From Tetraselmis striata (Eukaryota > Chlorophyta > Chlorodendrophyceae > Chlorodendrales > Chlorodendraceae): DNA of 64,000 nt. The notes under the pieces are model-generated. The model did no database searches and had not been told where the DNA came from. It saw nothing but the letters and a program-made list of their open reading frames with translations. Both the position numbers and the translations under genes were made by a program. Below, in pieces: positions 22,270 through 31,939 of this stretch. The stretch is from contig VCJN01003596.1 in assembly GCA_006384855.1 (NCBI GenBank), forward strand, positions 1 to 64,000, written 5' to 3'. Each line of letters opens with the position of its first letter. Within the stretch, counting starts at the first letter, position 1.

Positions 22270-23995
22270 TCCGCACTGCGAGGCCCTGCAGTCTCTGCGG
22301 GCCGTCTGCTGTCACTGTTACCGTCCGGGTCGTGACCTGCACCCGGGAGCAGATAGGGGTGGAAAGCACCGCCCGCGCACGCGAGTCAGTCCCATCGTTC
22401 TTTTTTGCTCGAGTGGCAGGTTCTTGTCGTACAAGCGCAGATGAAGCCGTGGATCACCCGCAAGAACGTACATTAATAACGACTACGGTGTTTGAATATT
22501 ACATGGACGAGCATTGTGAGTTTTCGGCGACGACTAAATTGCCGTCCTCTGCCCGCCGAGCGAAGCAGAGGTGCATCACAAGCAAATGGCAAGCGCCTGC
22601 CCATGAGAGGTTTTTCTCACCGTCTGTAGCTGGCGTGTCACCCGGCGCGTACGGTACAACAATGCCGACCTGGCGGACAGACTGTCGTAGCCTCGGCGCC
22701 TTGAGCGCCGGGTCGTTGGCCGTCCATAGTCTACCGGCCCGTGGAGCTGTTGGCGAACAAGTCGCGAGCTCCGACCTGGGGGTCGAGGTCAACCCGCTAT
22801 GGGATAGGCCCAGGCTCATCCGAGGACGTCGAGGCCGCGGGCTGGCGCGCTTATTCCCAGTGTCGCTTAGGGTACTACGTCTGGAGCTGCCATTACGCGA
22901 TTGTTGCTGCGTAGCAGCTCTGTGCGCGGTTGCCGTGCTCGCCGTTTGCGACACCTGCAGGCCGGCAGTGCAGCGTTGCAATTCCAACTCTTTCCAGGCA
23001 TTCGTCCCTCGCCCGCGAAATATATCCTTCAGCGGCTGATTAATAGAAGCGCGCGACATACCTTTGGACGACGGTCATCCTGGCACAGATTAAGCCTTGA
23101 TGATCCGCTCGACTTCCCGCTGGATGACGACTCGGTGCTGCTCCAGACGCTGACACAGCGCAAGCCGGGCTTGCCATCGGGGTCGTGCCGGCTACTTGAT
23201 GCTTCGCCCGATGACGATAGTCCTGCGCGGCTGAGGGTTCGGTCGGGCGCCGGCACGACGTAGTGCGCAAGCCGCGGGCTGCCCCGGCACGTCCGAAGGC
23301 CATCTCGCTCATCCCCACCGGCAGAGAGCGTCTTTCCTTGCGACATCGGTGCCAAAGCTGCGTAGGTAGCCGGAGACAGACACCCCTGCGCGTGGTACGG
23401 CAGCTGCCGGCTAGGCGCACGTTTGCCAAGGTGTTCCGGCCAGCCGGTATTGGTCGGAATTCTCAATAAGGGCTCGCACGGCTCCCCTAAGTATGAATGC
23501 ACCACCTCAACTCTCATCGCGACGACGCTAGACGAACCCCCCAGAAGCAGCCCCTTCCCTCCCTCACTGTCACACTTTCACACGTTCACACCAGTCTGCT
23601 AGGCGCGCAGTCACTTGTGTCGGCCGGGCGGCTGTACTCTAATAATTCCCCCGGACCCTGCTGCTTAGCCCCACTACAATATACCGCCGCCCGCGCGCGC
23701 GCGCCGCCGGCATCGCGCGTCCTGCCAGAGGTACAGGTACCGGTACAGGTACCTGTGTGAATTACAAAAAGGACAGTTCCCCAGAATAGTAGGTACCTGT
23801 ACCCTACCAGGGGTGTAACCCCTTACCGTACTGGTTTGAATATATGTCGTGTCCTGATCACCTATTGCAGCTATACAGGGGTACCGCCCCATTTCAAGAA
23901 TAATTATATGAGGATTATTAGTAGTCATCGAGTCAGTCCGTCGGGCAGTGTTACAGCACAGGTCCTATATATCGAGATCCTACGCCTGATGCTGA
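22270..23995. other. GC-rich region with long but unassigned frames
   Basis: Overlapping open frames occur on both strands between 22170 and 23520. The longest are about 289 codons on plus (22170-23039) and 186 and 162 codons on minus. None shows a recognisable family and none clearly joins the ATG at 22262. It could hold 5' untranslated or upstream exons of the fifteen-exon gene, or old mobile DNA. A short tail-repeat fragment (GTGTGAATTACAAAAAGG) lies at 23755-23775. Confidence 0.4.
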
Positions 23996-24000
23996 AATTA

Positions 24001-24187
24001 TGATCTAAACTAGTTTATGGGGTTTCCATCCTTGACCTAACCGCTTTTTCAGCTACAAGTGCTGCGCAGTGGTACGGGAACTAGTAACTGTTGTTGCGCC
24101 CTTGTTGGGTGCAGCACGAGTAGACATAAAAGCAGCCAGAACAGCTGAGCCTGCCATCTTCCAGTTTTCGCTGCGTTCCACGCAGCG
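24001..24187 (+). repeat. Split direct repeat A1
   Basis: Starts TGATCTAAACTAGTTTATGG and ends CTGCGTTCCACGCAGCG, whose last bases form a small palindrome. It is repeated at 26918-27104. Confidence 0.9.
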
Positions 24188-24300
24188 ATGTAAAAACTGT
24201 CTCGTAACCCGTTGCGAGCAAGGTCACCCCAGGTTGTTCAAGACCACACCCGGCTCGCCATCCGAGTGTGATATTCTCGTCCGTACGTCCGTGCGTTACT

Positions 24301-25176
24301 ATGTCAGATGGAGAAGAACCCGTCGCTGAGCCGACGTTGGAGTCGCTGAACGCAGATATGAGGGCCCAGTCTTCATTACTGCGAGAGCTGGCTACAGCTG
24401 TGGCGCAATTGACGGTTCGTGATCGCGTTGTTGATGGAGAAGGAGCACATGGCTCCGGCTCAGGGCAGCGTTTCGCGAGACAGCCGACAGGCAGCGGGGG
24501 AGCCGCAGAGCGCCCCGACTTGCTAGAGCTAGCCCAGAGCGGCCGTGTCGGAGCAAAATCCGTGAGTGCCGAGGATGATTACCTCGCGGTGCCAGAACTA
24601 CTGCAGAGAGCAGAGTCTGGTTACGAGGCCGTTCGACCGGTCAGCCGAGTGCCTGGACTTTTCCCCTTGAGCACCGACCTAACGAACGAGTACCTCAAGC
24701 AGGATGACCGGCGTCTGCCGGCCCAGGAGGAGTACTTGTGGATGTCGTGTTTCGGGGCTCACATGGCCGCCCTTTTCGTGGCGCTCGACGAGCTACTGCC
24801 CTACGTCCCTACCAGCAACCAGGACTTCACCCCCTACCTCGCGAGAGCCCGGAACCACGCCGAGGCCATCGACAAGGCGTTTCGGTTTCGTTTGGCTTTC
24901 CTACGAAAGCTCAATGAGATCAAGCGTGTGCACGGTGACCAAGGTGTTCTGGACGTGCTGCGAGCCCAGCGTTTTCAGCCTGCTTCGGAGCATCTGGGTT
25001 CCGCGATTTTTGGGGACCTCATGCGGGACTACGAGCGTCGTGTCTTCGAGGCGACCGTTGCCAGCAGCGCCAAGGCGACCGCTACTTCTCGAGTGGCGGC
25101 TGCAGTTGCAGGTCGCGGGCGTGGGCGAGGACGTGGCGGCGGACGTGGACGTGGCCGCGAAGGTGAGCACGAGTGA
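24301..25176 (+). CDS. Gag-like ORF1 of the recombinase element, 291 aa
   Basis: The start is the ATG at 24301, 114 bases after repeat A1, giving MSDGEEPVAEPTLESLNADM. The acidic N-terminus is followed by a probable coiled-coil stretch (LLRELATAVAQLTVRD), then a helical core around residues 110-250 (EEYLWMSCFGAHMAALFVAL). The C-terminus is basic and Arg-Gly rich (alternating RG from about residue 270), as expected of a nucleic-acid-binding Gag-type tail. I infer a structural or nucleic-acid-binding role from position and tail only. It ends at TGA 25174-25176, directly followed by CGG. The same reading frame stays open beyond this stop into the recombinase frame, so ORF1 may also be the front part of a readthrough product. 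Confidence 0.8.
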   Translation: MSDGEEPVAEPTLESLNADMRAQSSLLRELATAVAQLTVRDRVVDGEGAHGSGSGQRFARQPTGSGGAAERPDLLELAQSGRVGAKSVSAEDDYLAVPELLQRAESGYEAVRPVSRVPGLFPLSTDLTNEYLKQDDRRLPAQEEYLWMSCFGAHMAALFVALDELLPYVPTSNQDFTPYLARARNHAEAIDKAFRFRLAFLRKLNEIKRVHGDQGVLDVLRAQRFQPASEHLGSAIFGDLMRDYERRVFEATVASSAKATATSRVAAAVAGRGRGRGRGGGRGRGREGEHE

Positions 25177-26838
25177 CGGTGTGGGGCGCCGTTCGTCGGA
25201 GCTGCAGGAGCCTTGCGAGGCCACCTTTCGGTGACCGCCGCAAGACGCACCCTTGCAGCTCAACGGCGTGATGAGCGCCCTGTGTCAGGACCTGACCCCC
25301 CCACCTTACAGACTTCATTTAGACCTTCCTCGGTGCGACGCTTCTTACAGCTACAGCCGAGTGCGGCTCAACCATCCGCACACCTGCACATGGCGGCTCA
25401 ACCATCCGCCTTTCGTACAACCCCACCTTTGCGTTCGTCGGTTGTTACACTACGAGTTACAACCGGTTCGCAACGACCAAGTTTCGCGCGTGTACGTTAC
25501 GCACGGGACAGGCGCTACGAGCGCGAAGGGCGCGCGGGGCGGCCCTCCTACCTGAACCTAGCCCCGCAAACCCGTACCGAAGCTACTGCAAACCCGTCCA
25601 GCAACTACCGGCCAACCGCCGGGAACCTAACCGCTGCTGCCGAGTACTTTGCGAACAGTGGCCGTGCCGGTGGCACTCTGTCAGTAAAACGACGCACTTA
25701 CGTAATCGACGAGCCCGCAGCTATCGCTCCGTGGGCTGCGTCACTGCGATCCCGACTACAGGACGCGTTCGGCTCAGACGAGCTAGGCCAGCGGACGCTC
25801 GACCTGCTCTCCAGCTCCCTCAGCGCTCAGACCCTCAAGAGCTACGCCGGCAGACTGTCTCAGTTCGCTGAGTTCTGCCACGACTCCGAGAACATCAGCC
25901 CGCTAGAGGCGACTACTGCTACTGTTGTTCGGTACGTTGCCTGGATCGGGGAGCGAGGGCACATCGCAGCTAAGTCGCTGCAGCCCTACCTGTCTGCAAT
26001 CAACACCTTCTTCGAGCTGCACAACCTCGTCCCGATCGCCAAGGACAGCCTACACCTCACTTCGGCGAGGCGTGGGTTAATGTTGCGGCAGCGCCGACTG
26101 GACGCTGCCCCCTTGCGTGTCCCTCTGCCTGCGGATGTAGCTTACCGCTTCGTCTCAAAGGCCGAGCTAATTGTGTCTGCTCCTTACCCAGAGTCCCACC
26201 TCGACTACCGAGCCCTCTTGGCCTCGGTTGTCAACTTCCTGTTCTTTGCCAGGGGCCTTACTGGCGTCTCCTGTCGAGCGCAAGATGTGCATGTCGACAC
26301 CTACAACATCACCTTGCAAATCTACCGCGAGAAAGGTCGCGCTGGCCGTCGGGGACCCGACGACCTGCGCGTACTTCTCCTTCCAGTGTCCGAGCACCCT
26401 CGAGTGGCACGACTCTTGCGCTACTTCATCGACAACGTCCAGTCTGTCGCCCTGGTTACTGTTGGCTTGGCTGCCTCCAACTTCTGGGCTGTCAATGTGG
26501 CTGAGCAGTCAAAACCTTGGACTGCGGCTACGATGTCAGACTGGTTGTCTACAGCGGTCAACCTAGTCAACGCTGCCCCTCCTGCTGGCACTTCCTGGAC
26601 TTCCCACAGTCTACGTAAGGGCGCAGCCTCTGCAGCAAACGCCATCGGAGCGCCACTGTCCCACATCCGCTACCAAGGCGGTTGGGCCACTAACTCCGAT
26701 GTCGTTCTGGACTACATCGACCCCAACGTTCTTCCTTCTCCTGGCGCGTGGTTCTTCTTTGGACACATCGCCCCCCTCCGCCACTTCCAAGTCCAACAGG
26801 ACTCCGCAGCGGTGGCCTTCCCAGTGCCTCCTTCATGA
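25177..26838 (+). CDS. Tyrosine recombinase ORF2
   Basis: The frame is open from right after the ORF1 TGA to TGA 26836-26838 and is in the same frame as ORF1. The first in-frame ATG is at 25390; a TTG lies at 25213. The catalytic core is clear. Counting from 25213, the first Arg is near residue 347 (NFLFFARGLTGVSC), basic residues follow in IYREKGRAGRR, the H-x-x-R box is His465 and Arg468 (TSHSLRKGAAS), GGW comes about 20 residues later, and the nucleophile is Tyr501 (VVLDYIDPN). An N-terminal core-binding domain precedes it (LKSYAGRLSQFAEFC). The HSLRKG box and GGW are typical of DIRS-like and algal YR integrases. It should cut and rejoin circular element DNA with the chromosome. Expression needs stop readthrough, reinitiation at 25390 or a spliced message. 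Confidence 0.85.
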   Translation, partial: RCGAPFVGAAGALRGHLSVTAARRTLAAQRRDERPVSGPDPPTLQTSFRPSSVRRFLQLQPSAAQPSAHLHMAAQPSAFRTTPPLRSSVVTLRVTTGSQRPSFARVRYARDRRYEREGRAGRPSYLNLAPQTRTEATANPSSNYRPTAGNLTAAAEYFANSGRAGGTLSVKRRTYVIDEPAAIAPWAASLRSRLQDAFGSDELGQRTLDLLSSSLSAQTLKSYAGRLSQFAEFCHDSENISPLEATTATVVRYVAWIGERGHIAAKSLQPYLSAINTFFELHNLVPIAKDSLHLTSARRGLMLRQRRLDAAPLRVPLPADVAYRFVSKAELIVSAPYPESHLDYRALLASVVNFLFFARGLTGVSCRAQDVHVDTYNITLQIYREKGRAGRRGPDDLRVLLLPVSEHPRVARLLRYFIDNVQSVALVTVGLAASNFWAVNVAEQSKPWTAATMSDWLSTAVNLVNAAPPAGTSWTSHSLRKGAASAANAIGAPLSHIRYQGGWATNSDVVLDYIDPNVLPSPGAWFFFGHIAPLRHFQVQQDSAAVAFPVPPS

Positions 26839-26891
26839 CTTGGCGCTACCCCTTCTCCGTCAATCCACCGCTCTCTACGTTCGCTCAAGAC

Positions 26892-26917
26892 TGGCAAAAC
26901 CAGACTCAACTTTGAAA
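26892..26917 (+). repeat. Split direct repeat B1
   Basis: 26 bases starting TGGCAAAACCAGACTC, abutting A2. The identical B2 lies at 27198-27223. The B1|A2 junction should equal the joint of a circularised element. Confidence 0.85.
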
Positions 26918-27104
26918 TGATCTAAACTAGTTTATGGGGTTTCCATCCTTGACCTAACCGCTTTTTCAGCTACAAGTGCTGCGCAGTGGTACGGGAACTA
27001 GTAACTGTTGTTGCGCCCTTGTTGGGTGCAGCACGAGTAGACATAAAAGCAGCCAGAACAGCTGAGCCTGCCATCTTCCAGTTTTCGCTGCGTTCCACGC
27101 AGCG
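26918..27104 (+). repeat. Split direct repeat A2
   Basis: Second copy of the 187-base A repeat, the same from TGATCTAAACTAG to CCACGCAGCG. Downstream sequence differs (CCCCCCCTGACTCC here, ATGTAAAAACTG after A1), which sets the repeat edge. Confidence 0.9.
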
Positions 27105-27197
27105 CCCCCCCTGACTCCGTTTTCCCTCCACGCTTTTCGCTAAACCTTCCTGCCAATTTCGGCTCTTGACCGTGTAAAACAGCCTGCGCGACCTTTT

Positions 27198-27223
27198 TGG
27201 CAAAACCAGACTCAACTTTGAAA
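27198..27223 (+). repeat. Split direct repeat B2, right end of element
   Basis: Identical to 26892-26917; beyond it the sequence (CGCCAAATCATGG) is unrelated to the element, so this is its right boundary. Confidence 0.8.
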
Positions 27224-27489
27224 CGCCAAATCATGGCTGTCGATTGGGCGCAAAGGAAATATTCCGGATTCTCTAATAGGCACTGAAGCATCACGGGGAT
27301 ATTGTCATCCTCTGTCATTGAAAATTTCCTTGGTCTACTCATCAGTACAGTAGGGTCTAGCGATCTACGTACACGACCGCTCATGTAAGTATATTATTCA
27401 ATTCCTCGGCGCACAGCTACAAGAGTAGCGGTACCTGTATATGAAGGGGGATTACCGATTGCCCGTACACACAGCACGATGAGCAGTCG

Positions 27490-29505
27490 TAGGTGATGAC
27501 ACCACTACCTGTAGTACCCATATCCGAGTATCTCCGCTGCTTGGTGGGCGAATACACACCGGCGTCGGGGCCTGCGGCGGCCCGCGCCATGCCGGAGGTC
27601 GCCTCACTAACATGGGTGGTAGTGGTGGTGGTGGTGGTGGGTGCGGGCGGTGGTGGACATCATGAAGGAGGCGTATGTGTAGGTCGGTGCTTCCGCCGTG
27701 CGTCTCGGCTCGGCGTCGGCATTTCCGCAGGGGACTTCATGCTCATCCACGGCGTCCGCCTTATCACCGAGATGAAGCTTGGCCCACGTGCCGTCATCGT
27801 CCACACCGACCTTCGAGACGCTTATATGTGGTCACCGATTTTCTGGCGGAGCTTTTGCACAACCTTGAGCCCACGGAAGCAGAGGCGGCTACGCTGAGCG
27901 AGATTGCAGTGGCCGCACACGTTTCACCTCCCCACTCCGTTGAAGGGCGCTGGCATCCGCCGCATGGCCGCTACCGTTATTCGTGATGCCCGCCTACATC
28001 GGCTGCATGAATGACATCCCCACAGGGATCATCACTAGGAACTCCGACACCAACACCCCGACCCGCCCTGGTTTCTTTGACCCACAGCTTGAGTCCGTAT
28101 CTGGTTGAGGCAGCTTCAACGCAACTTCTTCCGCCCGCCAGTACGATAACTTCCGCAATGCTCGTGGGTCGGCATGCTACGCCGCCGCGGTGCGTGAGGC
28201 GTGGGGCCGCCTCCAGGCGGGTATTGCTACTAGCCACCTCAGCAACACGGATGCCCGCGTGATGGAACGGGAGGATGAGGCTGCGTCGGCCTCGCAAAAG
28301 GAGCTGACGGAATTTCTAGACCAAGCCAACAACTCTCAGCTTCAAATTAAATGAGGTGGACGCTCTCCTTGTCACATGTAGGTAACGGATCTTGTTCGGC
28401 CACCTCATCGCGGCGTCGGGCATGTGGACGGTGCCCATACCCACCGCGCGGACGGTCATGACTCCGCATGAGCTGCGGGAGGTAGTTGCCGGGTACTTCT
28501 TTCTGCCTAGCCCATGCATGGCCCCGGTGGTTGGAACGAGCCATATCATTCTACCCTCGACATAGCACAACCCGCCCGTCATTGTCGACCTCTATGGCGA
28601 CGCGCTCATGAACCTCCCGGCACATGGAGACGCTCATTGGCGTGCACATCACGATACTATCGCCGACTCCTTCCGCGATCATTGTGTTCACTACCATGGT
28701 ATCGTTGTTCGCCAGGAGGTGGCTTTGGATGACTTGTTCCAGCAGACAGTGCCTCTCGGCAACACTGTATTAGTAGTACCCAAGGATGAGCTCAAGGACA
28801 TGGTGCCGGACGCATAGCTCTAACTTCTTCCCAACGATCCCCGGCGGAGCTTCAAGCCAACGTTGCTACACTCAAGACTACGCGGTACATGGTCAATTAC
28901 AGTGCGGTTCCCCGGGCCACGCGTACGGATCTGGATCAGTTTGAGCGCTCCCTGCGGGGCGACATACAACGAGGGCTGGCAGTGCGGGATGCGGCGTGGC
29001 ACAACACGGAGCCGGGGCAGACATGCCCGCCTCTTCGCGAGACATCATGGATATGTCAGAGTACACGGGCATGGTCCATCTTCGGCACGGTGGGTGAAGT
29101 TAGTGGGCAAGGGGGTGCGCCGCACACTGCGCGGTGTCGCATGCTTGGCCGCGGATCGGGTTGCCCTCTCATCGCGGGGCACTCGGTGTACAACCCGGGC
29201 TCACCCGGAGTAGGCTTTGCTCGCAAGATATTTCCTAAGGGTCATGAGCTTGGTGGCGGCCCGAGAGCGTGCTTCCTGCCTCATCCGACGGCGCAGATTC
29301 GTCCGCCATCCCATTGCCGAAGCTGCCCAGCACGTCCGTGGATCACCCTCGAACACACGTGCACGCATACCCGGACTCTGAACCGTGCGCGCATCGCTCA
29401 TGATGGGATGGGGGGCGCTTGTAGACGGCTTGCTGTGTTGATCTTGTAGTACTGCTTTTAGCGGTGGATTTGTTGCTGGCCTTTTTGGTAATTCACACCA
29501 GTACG
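27490..29505 (+). pseudogene. Degenerate non-LTR retrotransposon (LINE A)
   Basis: Broken frames share an order expected of a LINE ORF2. A reverse-transcriptase motif-A region lies at about 27700-27830 (LGVGISAGDFMLIHGVRLIT, then VIVHTDLRDAY with the catalytic Asp). A thumb-like segment lies at about 28100-28350 (AAVREAWGRLQAGIATSHLS). Near 28400-28540 is MTPHELREVVAGYFFLPSPC, and at about 28580-28800 a damaged C-terminal knuckle (YGDALMNLPAHGDAHWRAHH) followed by IVVRQEVALDDLFQ. The frame shifts just after motif A and is broken by stops later, so it is dead. Motif C (YxDD-type) is not visible and is probably deleted. The 3' end (29310-29505) carries the tail sequence that is dispersed elsewhere in the window. 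Confidence 0.7.
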
Positions 29506-29549
29506 ACTACCCTTGCCCGTATAGTACTACCCATCTTCGTCCGTGGTCG

Positions 29550-29760
29550 GTCCGTACTTGCTGACGGTGATGACTCTGCATACGCGCCGCCCGCAGTGGT
29601 CCCGGTGATGAATTGCAACCCCAACCCCACATCAAGACTCATCATTCAGGACATGAAGGTGGAGGCGGCGCTCATTTTCGCGCGGGCTTCAGACGGCATA
29701 TGCTATGTTGCTTATCTGTACGGTTGTACTGCCTAGCGGGGGTTTCATCTGCTTCTTATT
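29550..29760 (+). repeat. Repeat shared with 9.69-9.86 kb
   Basis: The two stretches share ordered blocks including GACATGAAGGTGGAGGCGGC. The copy lies directly downstream of the LINE A tail. It may be part of another retroelement end. Confidence 0.6.
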
Positions 29761-29769
29761 TCTTGTTTA

Positions 29770-30735
29770 AATAAATAAATAACCTGTAGTAGCAGTACAA
29801 CACAGTACAGTACCTGTCGCGACTACTGGGACCGCGAGTCCTCGTAGTATGTAATATAGAGACTACAGGGGCCGGGGCTCCTGCATGGCATGACCGCATG
29901 AACACAGCACGTGTAGTATATGAAACCAGCACGTATAGCGTGTCTATATGTATAATACATATTATTAATAGGTATATATCCCATATATATGTTTTATCAT
30001 TGTTCAGTACTTAAGTCAGGTTAATCAGCCAGGCCGATTGACGCGGGAAATTCAGGCCGCTACCAGTAAAAACCCTTTTGTTGGAAGTCGCAATTTAGCG
30101 CATGACGCGCTGGACATTCTAGAAATTTCCGGAGTTCTCGAGAGTGCCGGCGGCCGGCGTATGTTGCTAGCTAACCGTCGACAGCTCTCGACATCCCCAG
30201 TCATGAGCCTTCCAACACTACTTAGGTGGTGCTGGAGGTGCCACTGCGCTCAAACCCTTTTGATGTAGCGCTTCTCGCACCTACCTCATCCCACCCTTCT
30301 CGTTAGGCGTGGCGGGTGCCTTATAATCAAGTCACATGCTCCTTTGTCGGCAAACGAGACTCGCACAATGTGTCTAATGTATACACATCTATACAACATG
30401 TACATACATATGTATATATAGTACATATAATACATGTAATACATAGTAGAGCATATCAATACCCTAGATAACCATAGATATACACCGCGTACATGCGATG
30501 TAACGCATATATGTCTGCCAATAAGATGTAGCATTCACCAATGCTAGGTGTACATGCGTATATGGCCACCATACGCCATCACATTCATTGTGCGACTACT
30601 AGGGGCGGCTAGCTCGAGGGAAGATGAGGGTATATGCCCACAGGGCAGCTATTGGTTTGGCGACATGTGGCATGCAGCCTGCGCACTGATTAACACCCAC
30701 CCGTTCATTACTTTTTACGCATGTAGTACTATCAC
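29770..30735. other. AT-richer intergenic stretch
   Basis: It contains ATATAT/ACATAT-rich sequence (29930-30010 and 30380-30540) and no supported gene. Frames near 30040-30270 and 30540-31100 are short and unsupported. Confidence 0.45.
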
Positions 30736-30739
30736 CAGT

Positions 30740-31695
30740 ACCGGGACTGGCCTTTGTGAAATTCACACCAGTCCCGGCACCAGATCGCTACACCGCTACA
30801 GGTACGCCGGTCGCTATAATATTCCTTTTACCAATATCCTTACAGGGTACCCACCCCGTACACGTGCGCTTGCGCCCGAGAATTCGACAGGCTGGCAGTC
30901 TTATTGTTCGCCGCCTACCGCAACCCCGATTAAATTACTATTACGATTTACGGCCCAGGGCACGGGGTCCTGTCCCGGGGGCGGGAAAACATTTAAGGGG
31001 TCTGCGGAGCGACCCCGACCCGTACCAGTTCCTATCCTCATCCATCCCGCCTTATGCGGGATGCGGGCCGCTTTTAGGCGGCTTGCTGTGTTGATTTTCT
31101 AATTCTGGGGAACTGCCCTTTTTGTAATTCACACCAGTTCCTATCCGGTACAATACCATCCATCCCGCCTCATGCGGGATGCGGGCCGCTTTTAGGCGGC
31201 TTGATGTGTTGATTTTCTAGTACTACTTTTAGCAGTAGGTGGATTTGTTACTGCCCTTTTTGTAATTCACATCAGTACACGTCCGTGGATCACCCTCGCC
31301 CACGCGTGGCCCGGACTGAATGAACCTTTCGCGCATCACTCATCCATCCCGCCTCGTGCGGGATGCAGGCGCTTTTTTGCAGCTTGCTTTGTTGATCTTT
31401 TAGTACTGCTTTTAGCGGTGGATTTGTTAATGGCCTTGTAATTCACACTAGAATACCCATCCGGTTGCCTGAGCTGCCCCGCCGCACGTCCATAGATCCC
31501 GCCCTTGCACACACGTGCACGCGTGCTGCCCTGGACTCTGAAGCGTGCGCGCATAGCGGTAATTCATCCATCCCGCCTCGTGCGGGATGCGGGCCGCTTT
31601 TCGGCGGCTTGCTGTGTCGATCTTTTAGTACTGCTTCTAGCGATGGATTTGTTACTGACTTTATACTGGCGGCTCTCTTTGAAATTCATATACCG
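30740..31695 (+). repeat. Array of five LINE 3'-end fragments
   Basis: Successive same-orientation fragments end at about 30780, 31135, 31280, 31460 and 31695. A complete unit has CACGTCC(G/A)T, a CACGCGTGGCCCGGACTGAA-like block, the hairpin CATCCCGCCTCATGCGGGATG, a second hairpin GGCCGCTTTTAGGCGGCTTG, then TAGTACTGCTTTTAGCGG, TGGATTTGTTACTGCCC and TTTTTGTAATTCACACCAGT. The same unit ends LINE A at 29505, so these are probably 5'-truncated insertions of that family, one after the other. Confidence 0.75.
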
Positions 31696-31939
31696 GTAGT
31701 CATGCATGTCCCGGGGGCGGAAAAACGCGCGATAAATCCGAATTATCGGGATTACATAGCGACTATGTAGAGGAGATTTAAACATTGCTGCCGCTCGAAT
31801 TTTATAGGCTACTGTGATGGACTATCCGGGTACAACGTAAGGAACGGACCCCTCCGCCAGGATACGGGTACCAGTAAGGATTACCGTACAGGCTTACCCG
31901 TACCTATTACATGTACTGTCACGAACCATATATTTATGG

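Larger units (their letters stand above)
24001..27223 (+). mobile_element. Tyrosine-recombinase element with split direct repeats, no RT
   Basis: A 187-base direct repeat A occurs at 24001-24187 and 26918-27104, identical as far as I can see. A 26-base repeat B (starts TGGCAAAACCAGAC, ends CTTTGAAA) occurs at 26892-26917, flush against the second A, and at 27198-27223. The order A1-coding-B1-A2-B2 is the split direct repeat structure known from PAT/Ngaro members of the DIRS superfamily. The coding part has a Gag-like frame and a tyrosine recombinase but no reverse transcriptase, RNase H or methyltransferase, and there is no room for them in 3.2 kb. It is either a non-autonomous DIRS-like element mobilised in trans or a distinct recombinase-only class. 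The near-identical A copies point to recent activity. Confidence 0.85.

Noticed and set aside
22170..23520. Long frames on both strands as host genes
   Set aside because: No splice-consistent join to neighbours, no recognised domain, and comparable open frames on opposite strands.
25213..26838. Cellular or phage-type integrase gene
   Set aside because: It is enclosed by split direct repeats and preceded by a Gag-like frame, so it belongs to the mobile element.
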